The notes under the pieces were generated by a model. That model saw only the letters and a program-made list of their open reading frames with translations. It ran no database searches and had not been told where the DNA came from. From positions 46,365-110,364 of the forward strand of contig JAAEAF010003136.1 of NCBI GenBank assembly GCA_011037195.1: a stretch of DNA of 64,000 nucleotides, read 5' to 3'. This document shows, piece after piece, positions 20,601 to 31,300 of the stretch (the stretch's first letter is position 1; every line of letters starts with the position of its first letter). Position numbers and translations under genes: made by a program. The stretch comes from Triatoma infestans (taxonomy: Eukaryota > Arthropoda > Insecta > Hemiptera > Reduviidae).

Positions 20601-22918
20601 AACAGCTCACTGTCCGAAGATAGGCAGTGTTATCTGTAGCTAGAGAACACTGCTTGGAGGCCGCGGCAGTGCACTGAAAAGGCTCCGGGATGCACAATAG
20701 ATCTATCAGGTCGCAAGTGCAATAATCCCCTATAAAAATCTAAAGTAACTGCTTCCCATCGTATTACTTCGGAAACGTCTAAAAATAAATTCATTCCAAA
20801 AAAATGTTTTAAATAAAAAATGATACGTTTTGTAAATCTATGCAACAAGCATTCCCAAGTTTAAATTTTGCCCCCCACCCCAAAACTCAAAAACCTATTC
20901 TGGTTCTCCTGTGTAACCAATTTTTATCAAATTAGGAATTGTATCAATTCCTGGACTGATGGAGTTTGCCCGAAATCTTCGTGTTTGATACTGATGGTTT
21001 ACTGGGATATCAAGTTTGAACTTCCTGAGACTTTTCGTTTTTGAGATATTTTGTTAAACACAGATACAGACAGACATGAGGTTCGTGAGTCCAGGGCTAA
21101 CTTTAGATTTTTTTTTTGTTTTTCTTCCTAGGAGCCTCTACAGCTCACTCTGTCTGTCCGGTGATGGACAGTGTTGTCTGTAAAAAGAATATACTGTCCG
21201 GAGGCTGGCAGTGCAACTGGGAGAAGGGCCCATGACGCCAGGTCGCTTCATAGAAAAAACTAGAGTGTCACGAAATATATGACAAAGTCATGACTAGAAA
21301 ATTAACACTATATTCTTGGTAGACTGTTAGATTGTTGTAGGGGATTATTGCACTGCGACCTGAAAGAACTATTGTGCCCCCCGGAGCCTTCTACAATGCA
21401 CAGCCGCCCTCCAAGCAGTGTTCTCTAGCTACAGACAACACTGCCTGCCCATCACCGGACATTGAGTTGTAGAGGCTCCTAGGAAAAGAAAATATAAGGG
21501 TAGCATGCTGCTGGATTCGAGCCCGAAACTTCCGCGTTGCTAGTCCAGCGCGCTACCACTGAGCTAATCCCTTCATTCTCCCTTGGCTTTCGCCAATTAA
21601 CTAGGAACGGAAACTCTAGTTTGTGTACTGTGTTTGTCCTTGCCTGTAAAGTGTAGAATGTATGTAGTTTAAGTGTATTCTGTACTGTTCTGACGAAGTG
21701 CATGGAATACTGTGCTGTGGTAACCCGCGGGGTCGCTACTCCCCAAGTAACTGCATGCAACAGAGACCCCTTGTGGGTAATATTCTTGGTAATCACATCA
21801 GTATTTGCACTGGATGAAGCACCGTCAATTGTGGGCACTGTAGCTTTACTTGAAACTTTTGTAGGTTAGAGTCTCTGGTGTAGTAAAGACTCTAAATTTG
21901 AAGCATGTCCATAATTCAAAATGTGTCTATAAAATTATCTCAAGAGCATTAAACCAGAAGCGCCAGAAATACGCTGGCTAAATCTGGAGGACAAAGCTCT
22001 CAACAGATGTTGTGGTGGTTGGTTCCGCAGAGCTGGGAAGCATGAGACATTTTCCATGATAGCCTGCTTTATTTTGTGGTCATCAGTGTATTGTGTACTG
22101 TTCTGACGAAGTGCATGGTGTACTGAGTTGTGATAACCCGTGGGGTCGCTACTTCCCAAGTAAATGCACGCAATAGATAACCCTTGCAATATTCTTGGTA
22201 ATCTCATCAGTATGACCATAAAATGCTGACATGATGACCACAAAATGAATCAGGCTATCACGCAGTCTCTGATGCTCTCTATAGATTTTTGGTAAGTGAA
22301 AGGCAGAATTTTTTTGGACCATACACAGATTTTAGACGTGCCTTAAAAAATAAATAAACCAAAAAAAAACTAATTTCATCTACTACAGCTTTTTCAATCT
22401 CCAACGAATCCATTATATCTTATTAATTATGCTTTCAACAAATCTTGATGTGATGCACCGAAAAACTACAACAGGTAGTATTATTGGTTACGACAACGTC
22501 GTGGACTACCATGTTAAAACAAACTGATTTCTCATTGACAAAAAATGTGTTAAATAATAATTGATTGCTATTCTGATTAAATTAAAAGTTTTGTTTAAGC
22601 CAATTACTTTTTTTCACTAATCCTACTGTATAAAGGAACATTGACAAAAAAATTGGCTTAAATCAAAGTTATCTTGCTATTGTTATGAAACAGTAATTTT
22701 AAGAACCCAAAAAAGGTCATGACAAAAAAGAAATAAGATTTTTTAGGAATGCCACCAATGTAAATAGTAAATAGAATTATCTAGGCCACTAAAAAAAAAT
22801 TGGCCAAAAATACTACAAAAAAAAATCTTTTTAATAACTTAAAATTAATGGAATAAAAAAAAAGAATTTAAACCTAAAACTCACCACATAATATGAAATT
22901 TCTCGTAAGAAGCTTCAT
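10836..22918 (-). CDS. ACADS: Short-chain specific acyl-CoA dehydrogenase, mitochondrial (complete, 10 exons, 407 aa)
   Basis: Exons on the minus strand: 22918-22885, 20310-20150, 20048-19939, 17741-17590, 17503-17315, 14851-14708, 13240-13113, 12145-12050, 11147-11082, 10979-10836. Every intron is GT-AG and the phases agree, totalling 1224 nt with stop TGA. The enzyme oxidises short-chain acyl-CoA (butyryl-CoA) at C2-C3 in the mitochondrial matrix, using FAD and passing electrons to ETF. The N-terminus [14 protein letters not shown] is basic and hydrophobic, fitting a transit peptide. The family signature [13 protein letters not shown] lies near residues 147-159 and the second signature [20 protein letters not shown] near 360-379. 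The catalytic base is Glu387 in [12 protein letters not shown]. Length is close to the vertebrate enzyme (412 aa), with strong identity throughout. A second acceptor choice for exon 2 (20298) would remove four residues. The introns are full of repeats. The gene is head to head with the phosphatase gene, 2.5 kb apart. Confidence 0.95.
11225..11436 (-). mobile_element. SINE-A, truncated copy in ACADS intron 9
   Basis: Minus strand: tRNA-like head near 11380-11436, then the body with ctaggagcctcttacagc and the cagtgttctc/gagagaacactg pair. It is the same subtype as 425-645. Its borders were not resolved by a target duplication. Confidence 0.7.
11437..12045. other. Remainder of ACADS intron 8, with TA and GA microsatellites
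   Basis: No gene seen. A (TA)n tract at about 11967-11981 runs into (GA)n at 11981-12000, and a second (TA)n lies at 12020-12034. The rest is AT-rich single-copy-looking sequence. Confidence 0.6.
12250..12725 (+). mobile_element. LINE 3' fragment (same family as 4872-5571)
   Basis: From about 12530 to 12720 it is nearly identical to 5370-5570, including gcgatacgaaacctttggta and cttaaactcctcaggagg, and ends in aataataat. Upstream, the zinc-knuckle region is recognisable but frameshifted. It lies in ACADS intron 7. Confidence 0.7.
12856..13005. mobile_element. Small foldback element
   Basis: The left end gagttgagactatgtcaaat and right end actgacactgtctcaaccc form an inverted repeat with ggtttgctaaa/ttagcaaacaaacc. 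The ends resemble those of the element at 1028-2120. Confidence 0.55.
13036..13080 (+). mobile_element. HINE-family 3' terminus (solo)
   Basis: aataagaaaaaaatcgtgtg leads into the stem-loop gtgtgagtgtttcacacc and a T-run. No core is attached. It sits about 35 bp from the ACADS exon 7 donor (13113) on the intron side. Confidence 0.6.
13277..13955 (+). mobile_element. LINE 3' fragment with (AAT)n tail, first of a tandem pair
   Basis: Broken plus-strand frames give SPGHMGRE (RNase H), LDPLLDIVV in the LTGHCG region, and [15 protein letters not shown] zinc-knuckle remnants. It ends in (AAT)n at about 13932-13953. A second copy begins immediately after, with the same start tggtagagc/gggaatagc region and the same caggtcatatgggga landmark. 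Confidence 0.7.
13956..14664 (+). mobile_element. LINE 3' fragment, second of a tandem pair, with a long (AAT)n tail
   Basis: It repeats the preceding unit at a period of about 680 bp: ttaggcgcctcactccattt occurs in both. It ends in a (AAT)n array of about 74 bp at 14591-14664. It lies in ACADS intron 6. AAT/TAA tails are known for I-clade LINEs, which also carry RNase H. Confidence 0.75.
14591..14664. repeat. (AAT)n microsatellite, ~25 units
   Basis: An uninterrupted AAT array forms the tail of the preceding LINE fragment. Its purity suggests slippage growth after insertion. Confidence 0.9.
14965..15800 (-). mobile_element. SINE-B split by a LINE insertion
   Basis: The SINE-B 3' part is at about 14965-15116 (gcgcaacagcccataaaggg, gttagttccggc-type body). 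Its tRNA-like head is at 15693-15800 (acgggaatcgaaccctgaat, aaggcaagtgcgctagc). The break carries a 14-bp duplication, tgtagcttcccact, at 15103-15116 and 15693-15706. It lies in ACADS intron 5. Confidence 0.8.
15117..15692 (+). mobile_element. R1/jockey-like LINE 3' fragment inserted in SINE-B
   Basis: The open stretch at 15328-15627 encodes [16 protein letters not shown], a CCHC-type knuckle, then [14 protein letters not shown]. The same landmarks appear in the minus-strand copy at 51590-52430. It is 5' truncated, as expected of target-primed integration, and flanked by the 14-bp duplication. Confidence 0.75.
15801..16860. mobile_element. Composite repeat, copy 1: HINE 5' end + LINE fragment + SINE-A
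   Basis: In order: a HINE 5' end at 15801-16080 (ctagtaaagaggaagtattg, aaaacggtaccaatgatttt), a minus-strand LINE fragment at about 16085-16440, and a SINE-A at about 16440-16860. The same order recurs at 23696-24830. ORFs of 91 and 115 aa inside belong to the LINE part and overlap each other. Confidence 0.7.
16440..16860 (+). mobile_element. SINE-A, long copy with internal tRNA-like module
   Basis: A leader of about 160 bp (gtatctgttgcatgcagtta, then tagcgacc...gggttaccac) precedes the tRNA-like block at about 16612-16665. The block has box A-like tagcacagcggtagcgcg and box B-like gggttcgcgtccc. A tail follows with the repeated gcagtgttgtctgta/agagaacactgc arms and ends in gcaataatcccctgcaac. 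It is not a functional tRNA: the acceptor stem does not pair. Confidence 0.75.
16949..17205 (+). mobile_element. SINE-B, full-length copy
   Basis: tRNA-like head: ttggtctaatggctagcgca, then ggtttcgattcccgtgag. The body is gatgttgacccagcaacgtg, ataaaaagtgggaaac and agcgccataggtagcgaagg, with the end cttcatgggctgttgcgcca. It lies in ACADS intron 5 close to exon 5. Confidence 0.8.
17218..17275 (+). mobile_element. HINE-family 3' terminus with compensated stem
   Basis: It carries gagtaagagaaagtc, then gtttgagtgtttcaaacc and a T-run. Most copies have GTGTGA/TCACAC; here both arms changed (GTTTGA/TCAAAC) so the stem still pairs. It is about 40 bp from the ACADS exon 5 donor. Confidence 0.65.
17838..18435 (-). 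mobile_element. LINE fragment, RNase H/zinc-knuckle region
   Basis: The minus strand encodes [20 protein letters not shown] followed by [20 protein letters not shown] and further on [11 protein letters not shown]. It has an open frame of 104 codons, the best preserved of this LINE subfamily here. Related copies are at 1183-1962, 28630-28860 and 61970-62070. It lies in ACADS intron 3. Confidence 0.75.
18740..19880. repeat. Minisatellite family M, ~110-180 bp units, in ACADS intron 3
   Basis: Recurring blocks are cacattgccttaataagg, ttatcaggctgagtggctac, ctctgaggctctggtttctc, ccaggactagccaccattct and aaagtggtacctgttcaga. Spacing varies because units are degenerate. The same blocks occur at 25560-26500, 45195-45620 and 54540-54930. 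Confidence 0.75.
20383..20745 (+). mobile_element. SINE-A copy lacking the tRNA-like module
   Basis: The leader (gtatttgttgcatgcagtta, tacacgaatacactcaaact) joins directly to the tail (ttttctcttcaaaggagccc, agagaacactgcttggag) at about 20570. The tRNA-like block is deleted. It lies in ACADS intron 1. Confidence 0.7.
20880..21240 (+). mobile_element. HINE core fragment followed by a SINE-A tail fragment
   Basis: Sequence 20880-21110 resembles the HINE module with gggatatcaagtttgaactt and gttttttgagatatt-type blocks. At 21118-21240 a SINE-A tail follows (cttcctaggagcctctacag, gatggacagtgttgtctgta). Confidence 0.5.
21340..21790 (-). mobile_element. SINE-A, long copy
   Basis: On the minus strand all three parts are present: leader (about 21790-21600), tRNA-like block (about 21570-21500, box B near 21515), and tail ending at about 21340 in gcaataatcccctacaac. 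It lies in ACADS intron 1. Confidence 0.75.
22016..22275. mobile_element. FB hairpin element with a SINE-A fragment in its loop
   Basis: The left arm (gtggttggttccgcagagct, tgatagcctgctttattttg) ends at about 22085. The right arm (tgaccacaaaatgaatcagg) starts at about 22233. Between them lies a minus-strand SINE-A leader fragment (tgttctgacgaagtgcatgg). The insertion sits at or near the hairpin loop. Confidence 0.65.
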
Positions 22919-23495
22919 AATTTTAAAATATTAACTTAATTCAAACAATTAAAAATTACCTAACTGCGAACCAAATTAAACACTTAGGAAATTAATCTAA
23001 AATTAAAAACCTTATCAAAAAATAATATTAACTTAGAGCATAACCAACGTAACAAAAAAAAAATATAATAACCAAGCTTAAAATATAAATAAAAAATTGG
23101 ATTTTATTTTTAAAAATACTTCTAAAAAAATATAAATTTATATTAAAAAAAAAATAATAATTTGTTAGAAATTGATTTTTTTTTTTTTTAATCAAGTATA
23201 CGTTTGGAAACATTCAAGGGGAGGACCCCTCATAAAATTTGGATTTACATTATAATAAACGCGTTCTAATTTTTAGGTTTCCAAATTTTTCCCAATAAAA
23301 ATGATAGGTTTTATAACTGTTAATTTTAAATATTTGGTAGAAACCATAGATTGTAACATAGAAAAAGTTAATATTGCTGGTCCAACAGAAACACCCCCCC
23401 CCAACCAAAAATAAAAAATTAACTAGAAAAGATTTGTCACCCCTGTTTTAAAGTATCATTTCAGTACAATGTATGTTTCTACCATCTATATAATA
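22276..23495. other. ACADS 5' end and upstream AT-rich sequence
   Basis: This holds ACADS exon 1 (22885-22918) and the start of the 2.5-kb region shared with the divergent phosphatase gene. I see no clear TATA box or initiator. ORFs here are AT-rich and without motifs. Confidence 0.5.
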
Positions 23496-23499
23496 TTAA

Positions 23500-23690
23500 G
23501 GATGCCCGTGTATTTGGTGGACGCAGTTACTTGGAAGAGTAGCGACCCTACGGGTTACCACAGCTCAGTATTCCATGCTCGTCAGAACAGTACCACAATA
23601 CACGTTGAACTACATACACTCTATCTTTTACAGGCAAGGACAAATACTCTTTCTAACTAACTCTCTTAAATAAAGTACACAAACTAACTC
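23500..23690 (+). mobile_element. SINE-A leader fragment
   Basis: gacgcagttacttggaagag, then taccacagctcagtattcca, then tacatacactctatctttta, matching the leader of the long copies. The tRNA block and tail are absent. Confidence 0.65.
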
Positions 23691-23695
23691 TCTTA

Positions 23696-24830
23696 TTCCT
23701 TCTAGTAAGGAGGAAGTATGGCCAGAATCGTGCCAGATTTTTGAAACTGACTAATTTTCGGGCCCCCTTAAGAAGCTCAAATTTTGGCACAAATTCGGGA
23801 GAAATCCATCATCAACCAACAGTGCCAGCTTTACTGAATTTTTTTTTTTTTCAGTTTTTCGTAATTTTCTCGTAAAACGGTACCAATGATTTTCTTTAAA
23901 CTTTGTATACTATCTACCCACATAAATTAATCAATTTTAAGATGTTCTGGGGGGAACAGAGTAGTGTTATGCTTTCCTAAATATTTTTGAAAAAGAGGTG
24001 GGGCTGAGCCTCATTCCATCGTAGACCTATACTAAGAGGTCTATTTGTGGATCTTCAATGGTTATAGCAATCCGCAGGATGGACTTGAGATCTACGAAAA
24101 TGTCCTTTGAGCCCTTCGCATTGCCTCTGCTTCTCATTGCCTAAAAATCCTGTGCGTCCCAATACCCAAGCAAGTGTCCCAACTTATTTGGTATTTCCTC
24201 GGAAAACGGTTGCAATGATTTTCTTTATAAACTTGGAATGCTTACTGCAAACGTAGCACATTTGAGTGTTTTTTTAGAGCGCTCTCTACTGGGCCATAAT
24301 ATAATCATTACTTCTCTATCTGCCAAGATGCACGCGAAGGGGTATCTGTTAGATAGATTCTACCGGGGGAATGGCTACTCAGCCTACGCCACCGCGACAC
24401 CCCAAGGATCTATTGTGGCACCCCGGGGTATCTGTTGCATGCAGTTACTCGGAGAGTAGCGACCGTACGGGTTACCACAGTTCATTACTCCATGCATTTT
24501 GTCAGACAGTACACAATACAATTAAACTAACCAGAGCCTTTGTCCCTAGTTAATTAGCCCAAGCCAAGGGAGAAGGAATGGATTAGCTCAGTGGTAGCTT
24601 GCTGGACTAGCACGCGGAGGTCCTAGGATCGAGTCCCAGCATGCTGCCCTTAGATTTTCTCTTCCAAGGAGCCTCTACAACTCACTGTCCCGGTGATGGG
24701 CAGTGTTGTCTGTAGCTAAAGTACACTGATCGGAGGCCGGCAGCGCACTGAGAAGGCTCCGGGGAGGCACAATAGATCTTTCAGGTTGCAGTGCAATAAT
24801 CCCCTATACAAATCTAATATAACCTACTTA
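23696..24830. mobile_element. Composite repeat, copy 2: HINE 5' end + LINE fragment + SINE-A
   Basis: Same order as 15801-16860: ctagtaaggaggaagtatgg at the start, gaaaaagaggtggggctgag near 23992, ctctctactgggccataata near 24285, then a SINE-A at about 24410-24830 with its tRNA-like block at 24588-24650. The composite therefore moved or was duplicated as a unit. Confidence 0.7.
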
Positions 24831-25395
24831 AGGATGTTATTAGACAAAATCTGTGCACCAGAAATGCAACTTTACAGAATAAGCTTTCGAGTTTTAATTT
24901 CCTTTAAACTTAGAACGCTAATTGCACAGAATCTATCACACCTTTTATTTGAAACCCGTTTCTCCGGAATCGAATAAAAATTCCAAAACTGAAAGCAAAT
25001 TTACGTCAATTTTATAATTGTATTGACCAAATTATTCATTGTAAAACCATTTCCAAAAATAATTCTCAACGGGTGGTGCCCCAAAATTTTTGTTTCATTG
25101 CTTAAAAAAACAAAAATTGAGCTCAAAAGTTTTGTTCTGAACTATAAAATTCCTTTTATAAATGAAATACAGTATAGAAAAAGATTTATTAATAATGTAT
25201 TTGACATTTTAATACGATATGAGTCATACGACCTTTTTATGCAATATGGGATGGAATGTTGCCTGACAAAAGATAACTCCACTTCTAATCAAGTACCATT
25301 GGGTTATGACAATGTTTAACGATCACGTTAATTTAAAATTATTTAAATTTTTAATTTGTTAATACAATAAATAAAAACGAAACAAAACCAAAAAA
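24831..25395 (+). other. Upstream region of the phosphatase gene; 98-codon ORF of doubtful status
   Basis: An ORF at 25023-25319 ends 77 bp before the phosphatase ATG. Its composition is Lys/Asn/Ile/Phe-rich, as expected of random AT-rich DNA, and it shows no domain. It more likely belongs to promoter or 5' UTR sequence. Confidence 0.3.
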
Positions 25396-28300
25396 ATGGC
25401 AAACAATTCAGCAAACACAAAGAAATTAGCCTGTGATTTTATATGTTTAGTAATAGGTAAGTCAAAGTGTTTTTTTACATTAATTCAAACATTTATTAAT
25501 TAATGAGTGTAATAAGAGTTTTAAATAAATTTTATGAGATAGGATTAGTATTGGGGGGGCTTCGCCGCATACACCAATTCTGCTTTTATTTTGAGTTTCT
25601 AAAGTTTAATAAGGCTTTTTCGAGCTGAGTGGTTCTGTCAGTGGCTCCAGAAGTAGTATATGACCCTTAAATTGCTACCTATTTGGAGCAAACATTGCCT
25701 TAATAAGGGCCTTATCAGCTGAGTGGGGTTCTGTCAGTGGTTCCAGCAGTAGTATTTTGCCCTTAAATTGCTACCTATTTGGATCAAACATTGCCTTAAT
25801 AAGTCTTTTCAAGCTGAGTGGGGTTCTGTTTGTGGCTCCAGAAGTAGTGTATGACCCTTATATTGGTACCTATTTAGAGCAAACATTGCCTTAATAAGGC
25901 TTTTTCAAGCTGAGTGGGGTCCTGTCAGTGGCCCTAGAAGTAGTGTATGACCCTTGCATTGGTACCTATTTAGAGCAGACATTGCCTTAATAAGGCTTTT
26001 CAACTGAGTCGTTCAGTCAGTGGCTGTAGAAGTAGTGTATGACCCTTACATTAGTACCTATTTAGAGCAATCATTGCCTTAATAAAGGTTTTCAAGCTGA
26101 GTGGTTCTGTAGTGTATGACCCTTATATTGGTACCTATTTAGAGCAAACATTGCCTTAACCCAGTGGTTCAGTTATGGTCTATGAATAGCCTGTGACCTC
26201 CAATACGGTGCATGTTTAGTGCACTGTAAGACCTTAGTAAGACTTATCTGGCTAAATACCTTTCTCTCAGGCCCATACATCTTACTAGCCTAAGTTCTAG
26301 GCCTGTTACTCCTGAAGGTACCTGTTTAGAACACACTAAGACCTTAATAAGTCTTAACAGAATGAGATGGAGTCCCCCTCCATCCTATATTAGGCTGTGA
26401 TTTCAAAGACTTATCAAGCATAGTCGTGTCCTAAGATGCTCAGATTTGGCTTCCTGGTAATACTTGTTTGTAGTACATGTTCTAAATAAGGCTTGTCGGT
26501 GTCGGACTGAATATCTCCGCCCCCAGTAACTCAGTTTTCTCCTCTTTGCAGAATTGGTGGATCGTAGAGGGTTCTAGCTGGGGCTTAGCCCCCATCCCAG
26601 CTATCGCTTAATCTATACCCTAAACATAAAACATAATTCTTTATTCTTTGTTTACAGTTGCATTGCCTATACTAATATTAAAGCTGTTTGGGAAACCATA
26701 TGAACGTGGTTTCTTTTGCGACGATGAAAGTATAATGTATCCATATCAAACTTCAACGGTACCTAATTACGTTTTATATATCGTGGGTCTTGGGCTTCCA
26801 ATAATATTTGTAAGTAAGGTTATTTTTTAAGGCTATCTTCTTTGGTTTTTAGGCTATCGTATTTTAAGCCTTGTATTTTTTTTTTTGTTACAGATGTTAG
26901 TCACCGAAAGTTATTTAGCGAAAGATGTTACAGAAGAACGTCTTCATATGTCTTTATATGGAAGGAGGGTACCATTATGGTTATCCAATTCGTATAAGGT
27001 TATTTCATTTAAATTTAGGATGCTAACTTCCACAGATATAAACCTATCACTTTTATTCGTAATAATTTTTTCCCCTGGAATTTCCCGGTTCTGGAGGAAT
27101 ACGTGTGGACTTTAGAAATTCAAGTAGTTTACGATTGCAATGCTTAGTCTTTTGATGCATTCATTTATTGATTTACCCCATAAGTTGGAGTCTCCCCTCC
27201 GGTTCTGTCCCTTATCTGAACTTTGGAGTCAGGGGAGGCTCCTAGGTGGTGGGTTAAGTGCATCCCTAATCAGAGCACCTTCTCGAGCCCTGTCTCCTTT
27301 ATTAGACTTAATCGTTCCGAGAGAGGCCCATTGGTTGAGGCTTTCAGGCTTCAGAGAGGCGAATCCTCAGCTATACAAGCCCCTCGCACTGACACAAAAT
27401 GTGCAGTTTCCTCTTCTTCCTGACAAAATCTACACAGGACTATCCATTGTCAGGTCTATGCGGTGCATGTGCTTTTTAAGTCTACGATAGTCATTGAGGA
27501 GGCCAACTGCTATCCTTATGGCCACTCCGGCCTAGTTGGAGTAATTCTGCAATTAACTTGGGCGAGTAGCTATGAATGGAACGTTTTCGCCTGCGTTTGG
27601 CCCAAAAATTCTCGTGATCAATCGTGCATCTATGTTCTGATGGATGCACACTCCTGAGGCATCTTGCGATGCCGCAGAATACTTCATTCGCAATGGAATC
27701 CTCCCAGGCTAGACGATCTGCCGCCTCATTGCCCCTTTGACCCGAGTGCCCGGGTACCCAAATCAGGAAAACGGTTACTTATTTCCCTGAGTACACCTAA
27801 GCAGTCCCACACTATGGCAGGGAGTTTGCCTTAAAATTAAACGAAAAGTAACAAAATTAAAACATAGGGTGAGCTTCAGATCCCAGACACTGCAGCCAGT
27901 AGAGGCTGCCCAACTCCTGTAGGTCTAGTATGAGAAATCTCCCCTCTCTGCATGAAAGCTTGAAGGCTTTCCCATGCTATTATCTCCTCCGGTTCTCAAT
28001 GTGCCTAAGATTTCATAGCGCAATCCTAGCGATTACGACACAATCGAACAAACAGGTGTAAGGCCGTTTCCACTTCCTTTTCCTAACATAATTTACTCAA
28101 AGGGTTCCGAGTTAATTATCCCCCACCTTGTGTAGGTATTTCTTGAACCTATCGTACCCCGTGAAAAGATCTGTCACCAGATTTATCTGGTCCTTTCCTA
28201 AGCAGAGGCTCTCTTGTACATATACTTACACAGCTTCGGACCTCATAATTTTTTTTTTTTTTTTACTTCTAGGTGATTGGTGTGTTCCTGTTTGGTGCAG

Positions 28301-31300
28301 CTTGTTCCCAACTAACGACAGACATCGCCAAATATATGATCGGAAGATTGCGCCCACATTTTATTGATATCTGTAATCCTGATATTGATTGTTCACAGCC
28401 ATCAAATCGTTTCCGGTTCATTGATGAATATAATTGTCAAAAAAAGAATACATCTTTAATTAAAGATGCTAGGTAAGGGAATTTATTTTGGGTTAAAACA
28501 ATCTGATTTTAGATAAATATTTTTGTATGTGTGGAAAGATGGCAAGAAGAGATGTCTAATATTATTGTTAAATCTGAAAATAGATAATTATAGAAAAACG
28601 AATTATTGGCATTAATGTTTGCACCTGGAATACAGGGCATTGTAGGCTGAATGCTTAGGTCAAGGTGGAAACCCCGATACACATCTTTTTGTGAGTGTCG
28701 GTCAGGATGAGGAGACAAGCAATCCTGAAGCCACGGAGCTTCATGACGGGGAGCCACTTTCTTTGTCTTTGTTAGGCCTGATTAAGTGGGCGAAGCCCTG
28801 AAGGATATGCTTAATAACCACAGGGGGTCCACAATAGATCTCTTAAATGTAGGTCGCAGCAATGGAATGATATAAAGAAATTCGTTTAACCAGACGTACA
28901 ACTTTATAGTATAACTGTTTGATACTTTCTCCTACTCCTAGTAAATGGAAGTATTGTAATCGTGCCAAATTTTCGATATCGAGTTTTCACCGGAAATATC
29001 CGTTTTGAGGCCCCCTGAGTCCAAAATAGTGGTTTTTAGAAAATTGTGTGTATGCGTATATGTGAACAGCATAGCTCAAAAAAAAAAAAAAATTGTAGAA
29101 AGTTCAAACTTGATATTCCCGTTTAGGTATCACCATAGGATTCGACAATAGGTCATAAGTAAAAATTCCTCAACGGGAAGTACCACTTTACTGAATAGCT
29201 TTTACACTTTTTTGCGATGTTCTTAAAAAAAAAAAATGGCTCCGACGATTTTCTTCAAACTTGGCGCATCAACTACACACAAAAAATCTACAACTTTTTT
29301 TTAAAACATTTATCTGGGAAAATTCATTTAAGGGCACTTTTGGGGGAGAGGTGGGGTTAGGTTGTCCTCTAAATTGCTATTTCAGTTTACTATACAATTC
29401 TATCATCTAAATTATATTAATTAGAATTAAATGTGTTGTCGAAATTCCGAGTTTCGAAAAAAAAAAATCGGGTGACCGGAAGTGTTCAGTTTTCACTGAA
29501 ATGTATTTTCTACATTTCTGGTGTGTTCTCTAAAACGGCCCTAAAGATTTTCTTTTATGTAAACTACACATATAAAGAGCTACCAACTTTCATTTGAAAC
29601 ATTTCTCCTGGTAAAGTCATTTAAGAAGGGGCTTTTGGGGGAGGTGTTGGGGTTATGTTTCTAAAGTGCCATGAGTGCTTATGAGTTGATTTATATAATT
29701 CAACCATCTAAACAAAAATTTGGAGTTTTAAGAAAATTTAATAACCGGAATTGCGTTTTTTACTGAACAGTTTTCGACGAACTCCGACGAATTTCATTAA
29801 TATTTTTTGATACACTAACTATAAAATTTATCAATTACAATTTTGAAAACTAGAGAACGAGAAAGTTGTGTGAGTGTTTCACACCAGATTTTGGGGTGGG
29901 GAAATTTTCTCGAAATCCACTAGTAACGATTTCCATTAAACTTGGGGTATGCTTACTTCAGAGATAAAAACGTATTATTTTTATTTAGAAACATTTTGGA
30001 TAGTTGTAGGGAGAATTTCGAAATTTTATATGGTTCCCATCCAGTAAACTTGTTGAGGAAAACTCCCACTATTTGCTGCATGACCGGCCACATGCATTTT
30101 TATTCTTATCATTTTCCGTTCCCTATTTTTTTCCAGGTTATCTTTTCCATCTGGGCATTCTTCATTCGCTGCATTTACAATGATCTATTTGGCTGTAAGT
30201 AATTTTTAAGTTTAATTTTTATATTATTTTTTTTTTTGTAAATTTAAGCGCGTCAACATCTGTGGTCATTCCGCCCGGAACCTTCTCAGTGCACTGCCCC
30301 CTCCGGGGACAGTGTTCTCTCGTTACAGACAACACTATCCATCACCGGACAGTGAGCTGTAAGAGGCTTCTAGGAAGAAAAAATGTAAGGGACAGCTGGA
30401 TTTGAACCCGGGACCTCGCGTTGCTAGTCCAGCACGCTACCACTGACCTAATCCTTTCCATTCATCTTTCAACGTATAACAAAATATTATATTTATAAGA
30501 CGAAGTTTGTAATAGTGCCAAATATTAAAAAAAAAAAAAAAATTAATTAATATCAAATATTCCAAAATCCGATGTTAAAATCCATTAGACGGTTCCTGAT
30601 AATTTTTCTTAGAGTCCATATCTTTATGAAGTTTCATGATGTTATATTTGAGACAGAAGGGCTATAAACCCCTCGTGCCCTAGCCTTGTGTGGGGCTGCC
30701 ACCTCGGAGCCATCAGCTTGCTACCCCGGATTCCGGGGCAGGATTCACCATCAACGAAAATTAGACAAAGTACATGGTCACAGGTCGGAATAGACCAACC
30801 ATAAGTAAGGTGACAATTGGCTACCACAAATTTGAAAATGTGAACGAGTTTGTGTACCTGGGCTCCCTGGTAAATGCAGATAATGACGCGTCAGCCGAAA
30901 TAAAGCAGATGAAAGTACGATGAAATAAGGCAGACGAAACTGCGACTGTATAAGACCAGTCTTGACATAAGATGAGAGAGGCCTCCTAGTTTTCGAAAGG
31001 AGGCCTCCTAGAAGGGCCTCCTAGGCCCAATACACGTGAGACAGGAGTGGAGGTCTCTCGAACGAATCAGAAGCTGTATGCGCTGTTTAAAGAAATAGAT
31101 GTGGTCAAATTTATGAGTTCGCTAGACTTCAGTGGGCTCTGGACATGTGGTTAAGATGAGGGACAGGGACATCCCGAACAAAATAATGAACGAGCAACTC
31201 CATGGTGCGAGGAGAGTGGAGAGGCCGAAGCTGCGATGGATGGATGGTGTTGCTGGTGACGCGAGGAGATATTGAATATCGCCAGCTGGAGAGCAGCGCA

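Noticed and set aside
25023..25319. 98-codon ORF upstream of the phosphatase gene
   Set aside because: The composition is that of random AT-rich DNA, with no domain and no splice context.
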